In this document: positions 58,619 through 64,000 of the stretch, piece after piece
Position numbering within the stretch: the stretch's first letter is position 1
Layout of the letters: each line of letters starts with the position of its first letter
Source of the DNA: JBGSIC01 sp041751875
Lineage (GTDB): Bacteria > Bdellovibrionota > FAC87 > UBA2466 > JACKAF01
Length of the DNA stretch: 64,000 nucleotides
Assembly: GCA_041751875.1 (NCBI GenBank)
Contig: JBGSIC010000010.1
Coordinates: forward strand, 62,001 to 126,000
Direction: 5' to 3'
Made by a program: the position numbers and the translations under genes
Notes under the pieces: generated by a model
Database searches by the model: none
What the model was told of the DNA's origin: nothing
The model's input: only the letters and a program-made list of their open reading frames with translations

Positions 58619-59287
58619 ATGAAGTTCATCTTGGTACTTTTACTCGGCCTCAGCTCGCTCCAAACAGAAGCTTCACCGCTCGCTTTAAGAGATCGCGTAG
58701 CAACTTTCTTAAAAAAGAACGTCATGGGTCGCACTCAGACGCTTTCGACCGAAGGCACGTTAGATGCCGATGGCGTGAGTTATCTCGTTAAATTTCAAGC
58801 GACGATTTCGTGGGATAAGTTGAATGAAACAGAGGAGGGTCTGACCTTCCAAGAAACGCGCGACATCAAACAAACGAGTACAGAACTGGATAAAGCAGGA
58901 AAACCCGTGGGTCAGCCCATCAACACGGATCGTGAAGTGGTTCGTGAATATGCGCTCCGCCCGGCGGCTGATTTACTTTCTGGTATGACGACAATTTCGA
59001 AAAACACGCTGGAAGATCCGACGGGTACCGGGTTTGTGACCATGGCCGAACTTAGCGCAGACGATAAAGAACTTTATCTTTATGAATCGATGGCGGGATT
59101 TTCGGAAGCCTCACTCGACGGCAAGAATACGATACCTGTGGCTACCTCATCTGCCGCCACACTTTTTCTAGACAAGAACGGCAAACTCCAGACCCACGAA
59201 ACCTTGAAGTTTTATAAAGTCGACGTGAACAAAGATTTTGCTCGCGAAGAGCTTCACCGCTTCAACCTTGCTGCGAGCGAGAAGTAG
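58619..59287 (+). CDS. hypothetical exported protein
   Basis: 222 residues. Signal peptide MKFILVLLLGLSSLQTEASP. The mature protein is charged and Thr/Glu-rich, with a predicted beta-rich fold (GVSYLVKFQATISW, TGTGFVTMAELSADDKELYLYE); no cysteine and no recognised family. It is two bases upstream of the next exported protein, so the two form an operon. Confidence 0.65.
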   Translation: MKFILVLLLGLSSLQTEASPLALRDRVATFLKKNVMGRTQTLSTEGTLDADGVSYLVKFQATISWDKLNETEEGLTFQETRDIKQTSTELDKAGKPVGQPINTDREVVREYALRPAADLLSGMTTISKNTLEDPTGTGFVTMAELSADDKELYLYESMAGFSEASLDGKNTIPVATSSAATLFLDKNGKLQTHETLKFYKVDVNKDFAREELHRFNLAASEK

Positions 59288-59289
59288 CC

Positions 59290-60348
59290 ATGAAGACACT
59301 TTTTTATTGGGTATTAATTACCTTTCTTTGTGTTCCGGTTTTGAACGCGGAAGCGCGCGGCCGTCGTCCGGGCGGCGGTGGTGGAGGAATGGGCGGGGGT
59401 TACCGACCACGTCCATCCGCTCCTTCGGCTAGACCGAATCCACGTCCGTCACCTCGTCCCGCACCGGGTCCTCGACCAGGAACGCGCCCCAATCGGCCGT
59501 CGCCTGGGCCGGGCCCAGGAGCCGGAGCAGGGCGCCCAGGTGGAGTGCGTCCGGGACCTGGACCAGGTAACGTTCGCCCCACTCATCCGATCAACAAGCC
59601 GGGTGGCCGACCGAACGCAGGCGATTTGGATAAATTTATTGGAGCGCATCCGCCGGGACATTTTCCTGGAAACCCTGGGCATCGTCCCGGTTACCCCGGC
59701 TACCACAAGGCGGAGTTTCACCAGAACATTCACAATCACTACCCCTATCATCCTATTTACGGTTACCCGTTTAGTAAGAACTGGTGCGCGCACTTCCATT
59801 GGCACTATTCCAACTGGCCACATTGGACTGTAGCGGCGACGGCCGTTGCGCTAACGAGCTACATTGGTGTGCCGTACTCGGGGTATGGTTCGGCCGAACA
59901 GATTCCCTATTATCCGGTGGAACCAGCCCCTCCCGCGACCTACCAAGAATCGGTGCAGGCGCCTCAGGAAGCGGTGGAGGCGGGACAGCAAGCAAACGTT
60001 CCCGACGACAGCCAATGGATGAACCTCGGGAACTTTGGAATTATTCCTTATAAGGCCACCGACATGAAGTACGGCATACAGCTGGCCACCACCAAGGACG
60101 GTGTGCTGCGAGGCATTCAATGGGACATGCAGGCCAACACTTCAGTCGAACTGGAAGGTTCCATTCAAAAAGACACGCTTCGTGTGGCTTGGCAGGCGAA
60201 AACCGCCAACGCGCCGATGTTTGAGACGAGCGTGGATCAGCTGACCCAGCAAGAATCGATGGTCAACGTATACGACCCCATCAGCAAAAGTCTGGTGAGC
60301 TGGCAACTGATTCAGATCGACGAAAAGGATTTGCCCGCACCGAACTAA
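59290..60348 (+). CDS. exported Pro/Gly/Arg-rich protein
   Basis: 352 residues. Signal peptide ending near NAEARG. Residues 20-110 are a low-complexity Pro/Gly/Arg stretch (repeated PRP, PGPRPG, PGPGAG units). Next comes a His/Tyr-rich zone (about 120-180, HPPGHFPGNPGHRPGYPGYH, HNHYPYHPIYGYP) with one hydrophobic segment (VAATAVALTSYIGVPYSG), then a C-terminal 130-residue soluble domain. Such N termini occur in extracytoplasmic matrix or metal-binding proteins. Family unknown. It is coupled to the preceding gene (2-nt gap). Confidence 0.65.
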   Translation: MKTLFYWVLITFLCVPVLNAEARGRRPGGGGGGMGGGYRPRPSAPSARPNPRPSPRPAPGPRPGTRPNRPSPGPGPGAGAGRPGGVRPGPGPGNVRPTHPINKPGGRPNAGDLDKFIGAHPPGHFPGNPGHRPGYPGYHKAEFHQNIHNHYPYHPIYGYPFSKNWCAHFHWHYSNWPHWTVAATAVALTSYIGVPYSGYGSAEQIPYYPVEPAPPATYQESVQAPQEAVEAGQQANVPDDSQWMNLGNFGIIPYKATDMKYGIQLATTKDGVLRGIQWDMQANTSVELEGSIQKDTLRVAWQAKTANAPMFETSVDQLTQQESMVNVYDPISKSLVSWQLIQIDEKDLPAPN

Positions 60349-60463
60349 AAGCAGGGTGTCTATGGGATGGTCGGTCTGTCCCGAACGGCGAGCAACATTC
60401 ATGACTTATCGTTGATCCCGAATGCGGTGGAGCCTGTACAGCGCCCCCTGCTAAAATAGGCAT

Positions 60464-61291
60464 ATGTGGAACGTTGGCGAGCCTAGAAAACTTGGAGTCC
60501 TACTCCCCCTATTCAGCCTTTATCTTCTATCCGCTTGCAGTAATTTCGAATCGTCTTCGGCCTCCCAGAACCGAGGCCCTGGTAATCCGGAAGTTTCCCG
60601 ACACGTCGCACGCCATTTCAGTGGAGCGCAACTTCTCTCAGGAGGGGCGGCCCCGACCGACGTTACCAACAACCTTACTTTTACCGTGAACTACGGAGAT
60701 CTTGGGGATTTAGGTGTGGAAATAAAGATTGGGCAAATCCACATTCACACCCGTCAGTCGAGGGAGCATCCCGATCCCTTAATTAAGGCCACGGGCTACC
60801 GATTGGGATTTGCTAATAGCGATCTTACAGGGCCCGAAAAACCTTTCTCCAGGCGCGGTCAGCGCGAACACTTTCAGTACTACATGTTACCTCCCAAGGG
60901 GGAAGACTACTTTGGCGCGGTTCTGACAATAGACTATTTGGAAATCCGGAAAAACGGACACGTCGTGTTGGAATTTGATCCCGCAAAATACCCTGAGCGG
61001 GTAGAGGCAAAAGACCGCTATCTTCCTTTTGTCTTTTATACGGATTCCATCGAGGGCGTCCGGGTAGACGGTATCGCCGACCCCAAGTTCGAACTGGAGT
61101 TTCGGCCCGGCTTTTTCCAAAACGTTCTCGACCAGTACAACGAACACTGCCAACCGAACGAAGAATGCTTGTTACGCAATTGGTTGGATAACAATATGCG
61201 GAGCCACCACGGAGTTCCTGAGGACCAAACCATCGGCCTGGAAGAGGCGAAGCAAAAATTCTTTAACCGCATGCGCCTGATAGCCCCCTAA
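60464..61291 (+). CDS. hypothetical lipoprotein
   Basis: 275 residues. Signal segment GVLLPLFSLYLLSAC with lipobox LLSAC (Cys25), followed by a Ser/Asn-rich linker. The middle has beta strands with paired His (GQIHIHTRQ) and the end has two Cys in HCQPNEECLLRNW that may pair. The form resembles DUF-type exported lipoproteins but no family was recognised. The gap from 60349 holds inverted AGCAGGG/CCCTGCT copies about 90 nt apart, of doubtful meaning. Confidence 0.65.
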   Translation: MWNVGEPRKLGVLLPLFSLYLLSACSNFESSSASQNRGPGNPEVSRHVARHFSGAQLLSGGAAPTDVTNNLTFTVNYGDLGDLGVEIKIGQIHIHTRQSREHPDPLIKATGYRLGFANSDLTGPEKPFSRRGQREHFQYYMLPPKGEDYFGAVLTIDYLEIRKNGHVVLEFDPAKYPERVEAKDRYLPFVFYTDSIEGVRVDGIADPKFELEFRPGFFQNVLDQYNEHCQPNEECLLRNWLDNNMRSHHGVPEDQTIGLEEAKQKFFNRMRLIAP

Positions 61292-61346
61292 GTGAATTGG
61301 CATTCTCTTGTGATTCCCGCCCCTTCGGTTTACCTTTTCGCAAGCC

Positions 61347-63215
61347 ATGACGGTCGCCCCGGACAATCGAAGAGAAAAGTACCTAGCTGAGGTCAAGACC
61401 TGGCCGACCCAACCGGGCATCTATATTATGCGCGACGTGGGTGAGCGCATTTTGTACGTGGGGAAAGCGAAGAACCTCCGCGCCCGCATCAAAAGCTATT
61501 TCGCTCGACCCCGTACGCTGACCCCCAAGACCCGCCTGATGGTGGGCAAGATCGAGCAGCTCGAGTTTACAGTCACGAACAACGAACTCGAAGCGCTTCT
61601 CCTAGAATGTAACCTCATCAAAAAGCATCGGCCCCGATACAACATTCGGCTCAAGGACGATAAGAATTTCCCTTACTTTGTTTTGGATTTCACCCATCCC
61701 TTTCCGCAGTTTAAGGTCACGCGCAAAGTGATTGTGTCCCCCAAACTCAAATATTTCGGGCCCTACAGCGCAGGGGTAAATGAGATCAGCCGTTTTCTTT
61801 TAAAGACCTTTCAAATTCGCGACTGCACCGACGCAAAATTCAAAAACCGCAAGCGCCCTTGCTTGAGTTACGAAATCGGAACCTGCACGGCGCCTTGCGT
61901 GGATTATGTGACCGAGAGTGATTATTCCGCTCAGGTGCGGGAAGCCATTTTGTTTTTAAACGGGAAGAAAAGAGAGCTTCTAGCCAGTTTTAAAGAGGGC
62001 ATGAAGGAGGCTTCCGACAAACAGGAATATGAAAAAGCGCGTATTTACCGCGACAAAATCGCCGCACTTTCGAAAATTTCGGCGCGCCAAGACGCCGTTC
62101 TCACGGAGCGGATGCAAGACATTGACGTACTCGGAGCCCACGAAACGGGTGAGGGCGAAGAGAAATACATACAATGGGTCATCCTTTATATTAGGGCGGG
62201 TTTCCTCACCGGGCGCAAAGCCTACCGGGTGAAGCTTGGGCTGGAAGGTAAGAGCGAAGCCACCGGCACGTTTCTTCAGCAGGTCTATTCCAAAAACCTG
62301 GTTCCTGATGAAGTTTGGGTAGCCGAAGACTTTAGCGATCGCAAAACCCTGGAAATTTGGCTGAATGAAATCGCGCAGAAGAAAGTTCTAGTGCGGGTCG
62401 GGCGCACGGAAAAGATTCTGCGCCTTCTGGGAATGGCTCAGGAAAATGCGAAACTCATTGCCAAAGAGCACGACAATAAAAAGGAAGCCAACGCGGGCCA
62501 GGCTCTTCGGGAAGTTCTCGATCTGCCCGAACCACCGGTAACGGTCGAGGGGATCGACATTTCCAACCTGCAGGATGAGTCTCCAGTGGGCAGTTTGGTA
62601 CATTTCGAAGATGGGGTACCTATCAAAAGCCGCTACCGTACCTACCATCCCAAGACAGTCGATACCCAAAATGATTTTGCGATGATCCACGAGGTGGTGA
62701 CACGTCGGCTGAGTGACAAGGAGAATCCGCGCCCGGATCTTCTGATGATTGATGGGGGGAAGGGCCAGCTCGCGGCTGCCGCCAAGGCCATGGAGGATTT
62801 GCAAATCTCGGTACCTCTTTGCTCGCTCGCTAAAGCGCGCACGGAATCCGCGTTTACCCGAAAGGATATTCGTAAGAGCGAAGAACGCATTTTTGTTCCG
62901 GGAAGAAAAAATCCCATCAACCTGCCCGAAAGCCACCCCGCCATGAGGCTCCTGGTACAGCTTCGCGACGAGGCACACCGTTTTGGCATTAAAAGTCACC
63001 GCAACCGGCGGGATAAAAAGATGTTAGAAGGTTCCCCGCTTTTACAAATAGAAGGCATTGGGAAAAAAACGCGCGATCGTTTACTCAAAGCCTTTCCCGA
63101 TAACGCAGCTTTGGAAGCCGCTTCCCTCGAGCAGCTTATTGTTGCCGGACTTAACCACACCCAAGCCGAAAATGTTCAGCTCGCCATCCGCGAACGAAAA
63201 ACCTACAAGGATTAA
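61347..63215 (+). CDS. uvrC: excinuclease ABC subunit C
   Basis: 622 residues, standard. The GIY-YIG nuclease is at 22-100 (PGIYIMRDVGERILYVGKAKNLRARI), then a Cys cluster (IRDCTDAKFKNRKRPCLSYEIGTCTAPCV), a UVR motif (KQEYEKARIYRDKIAAL), the UvrC RNase H endonuclease domain (VEGIDISNLQDESPVGSLV, LMIDGGKGQL) and a helix-hairpin-helix (EGIGKKTRDRLLKAF). It makes both incisions in nucleotide excision repair. The 180-nt gap after it holds a promoter candidate for coxB. Confidence 0.97.
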   Translation: MTVAPDNRREKYLAEVKTWPTQPGIYIMRDVGERILYVGKAKNLRARIKSYFARPRTLTPKTRLMVGKIEQLEFTVTNNELEALLLECNLIKKHRPRYNIRLKDDKNFPYFVLDFTHPFPQFKVTRKVIVSPKLKYFGPYSAGVNEISRFLLKTFQIRDCTDAKFKNRKRPCLSYEIGTCTAPCVDYVTESDYSAQVREAILFLNGKKRELLASFKEGMKEASDKQEYEKARIYRDKIAALSKISARQDAVLTERMQDIDVLGAHETGEGEEKYIQWVILYIRAGFLTGRKAYRVKLGLEGKSEATGTFLQQVYSKNLVPDEVWVAEDFSDRKTLEIWLNEIAQKKVLVRVGRTEKILRLLGMAQENAKLIAKEHDNKKEANAGQALREVLDLPEPPVTVEGIDISNLQDESPVGSLVHFEDGVPIKSRYRTYHPKTVDTQNDFAMIHEVVTRRLSDKENPRPDLLMIDGGKGQLAAAAKAMEDLQISVPLCSLAKARTESAFTRKDIRKSEERIFVPGRKNPINLPESHPAMRLLVQLRDEAHRFGIKSHRNRRDKKMLEGSPLLQIEGIGKKTRDRLLKAFPDNAALEAASLEQLIVAGLNHTQAENVQLAIRERKTYKD

Positions 63216-63273
63216 CGCGTCGCGATATCTGTCGAACCGCATCCCGATTGGTTTTCCGACCGCAGCTAGCCGT

Positions 63274-63302
63274 TGACAGAAATAATGACCAGTATTATTC
63301 AT
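63274..63302 (+). promoter_or_regulatory. candidate promoter for cytochrome oxidase genes
   Basis: TTGACA (63274-63279), a 17-nt spacer and TATTCA (63297-63302), 94 nt before the coxB ATG. The spacer contains AATAAT and ATTATT as an inverted pair, which could be a regulator site. The -35 is perfect, the -10 is weak. Confidence 0.45.
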
Positions 63303-63395
63303 CACATAAGTCAAAATTGCGCACTTCGAGGAAAACGTCTCTAAGACTACACCCTAGAATCGCAGCGTGAAGTCTTCTCGGGAGGATCAGCTTCT

Positions 63396-64000
63396 ATGGA
63401 CAAGCCCTACGGTTGGTGGTTGCCCATCAACATTTCCACGCATGGAAAGCCCATCGATGATCTCATCAATTCATTGCATTGGTTCATGCTGGCGCTTTTT
63501 GTCGGATGGGGAATTTATTTTGTTTATTGCTTAATCAAATTCCGTGCACGACCAGGGCACAAAGCCGACTCAACGGAAAAACATTTCCGTTTGCCGACCT
63601 ACATTGAGATAGGTATCGCGATATTCGAAACTATTTTGCTCGTTTTTGTGAGTTACCCCATCTGGAGCAGTGTAAAAAATGACATGCCATCGGATTCGGA
63701 TTCACTCCGGGTAAGAGTCGTGGCGGAACAGTTTGCTTGGAATATTCATTACCCTGGGGATGACGGCATTTTTGGTCGCACCGATCCAGAGTTGATCGCG
63801 CCCGAAGATAATAATCCGATCGGTCTTGATAGAGAGGGTGATCCCAACGCCAAGGACGACATTATCAGCATTAATAACTTCCACTTTCCGGTTAACAAAC
63901 CGGTGAGGGTAGACCTGTCGTCCAAGGATGTGATTCATAGTTTTGGCATTCCGGTAATGCGCGTAAAACAAGATGCGATTCCGGGAACTGTGATTCCCGT
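63396..64000 (+). CDS. coxB: cytochrome c oxidase subunit II, N-terminal part
   Basis: The gene runs off the right edge; 201 residues are visible. The ATG has GGAGG ten bases upstream. Two membrane helices (LHWFMLALFVGWGIYFVYCL and IGIAIFETILLVFVSYPIW) are followed by the start of the periplasmic cupredoxin domain: VRVVAEQFAWNIHYPGDDG, VRVDLSSKDVIHSFGIPVMRVKQDAIPG, with His (VIHSF) as the first CuA-site ligand. The Cys-rich CuA loop lies beyond the window. An acidic insert (DPELIAPEDNNPIGLDREGDPN) between strands is seen in some caa3/cbb-type relatives. It donates electrons from cytochrome c to subunit I in the inner membrane. Confidence 0.9.
   Translation, partial: MDKPYGWWLPINISTHGKPIDDLINSLHWFMLALFVGWGIYFVYCLIKFRARPGHKADSTEKHFRLPTYIEIGIAIFETILLVFVSYPIWSSVKNDMPSDSDSLRVRVVAEQFAWNIHYPGDDGIFGRTDPELIAPEDNNPIGLDREGDPNAKDDIISINNFHFPVNKPVRVDLSSKDVIHSFGIPVMRVKQDAIPGTVIP

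Overview
The window comes from the chromosome of a Gram-negative bacterium of roughly half G+C. It encodes LPS/O-antigen sugar enzymes, many lipoproteins, RseP and the MEP isoprenoid pathway. The mix suggests a relative of the Bdellovibrionota: a clear DivIVA in a cell that also makes LPS, a CarD-type regulator, many TTG and GTG starts, secreted proteins of unknown family and PilZ/hybrid-kinase signalling. This placement is inference; no rRNA gene lies in the window to test it. No tRNA, CRISPR array, insertion sequence or prophage was found.

Layout. (1) 1-14761 is a cell-surface polysaccharide region: the end of a TPP-dependent E1-beta-like gene, gmhA and gmhB (heptose precursors), a two-domain GT2 glycosyltransferase, two polytopic GT-C-like membrane proteins, a sugar aminotransferase/N-acetyltransferase pair, a sugar-nucleotide epimerase, an L-2-hydroxyglutarate-oxidase-like flavoenzyme, and rmlD-rmlA-rmlB. 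(2) 14895-24434 is mixed: trxB, an M3 metallopeptidase lipoprotein, an alpha/beta hydrolase with a DUF2090 aldolase-like protein, a cysteine dioxygenase with a full vertebrate-type active site, unknown membrane proteins, and a metalloprotease lipoprotein coupled to a separate propeptide-like protein. (3) 24435-38628 holds secreted or membrane proteins of unknown function (one Gln/Asn/Gly-rich with 54-bp tandem repeats, one ending in a CxxC thioredoxin-like domain), hisS-aspS, and a PilZ/HTH/BatE-like group. (4) 38637-45703 holds a hybrid histidine kinase, divIVA-yggS-maf in reverse genomic order, and carD-ispD-ispF-cysS. (5) 45700-58333 is a long leftward block of housekeeping genes: rpsB-tsf-pyrH-frr-uppS-cdsA-dxr-rseP-phoH, then a TylF-type methyltransferase, an RHH protein, lepA and lepB. 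(6) 58619-64000 holds secreted proteins, a lipoprotein, uvrC and the start of coxB.

How the genes fit together. Dxr, IspD, IspF and UppS supply isoprenoid precursors and the undecaprenyl carrier used by the polysaccharide cluster. RmlA, RmlB and RmlD make dTDP-sugars, and the aminotransferase/acetyltransferase pair probably uses a keto-sugar intermediate. RpsB, EF-Ts, RRF, LepA and three aminoacyl-tRNA synthetases belong to translation.

The most striking non-coding signal is a dispersed family of intergenic palindromes built on GGTGCC/GGCACC. Short copies (9997-10027, 36360-36390, degenerate 48220-48254) lie flush against stop codons. Longer composite inverted repeats lie at 19914-20018, 24637-24735 and 49444-49530. 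Other points of interest are the split propeptide/protease pair, the Cys-Tyr pair in a bacterial cysteine dioxygenase, and an RseP with three PDZ domains.
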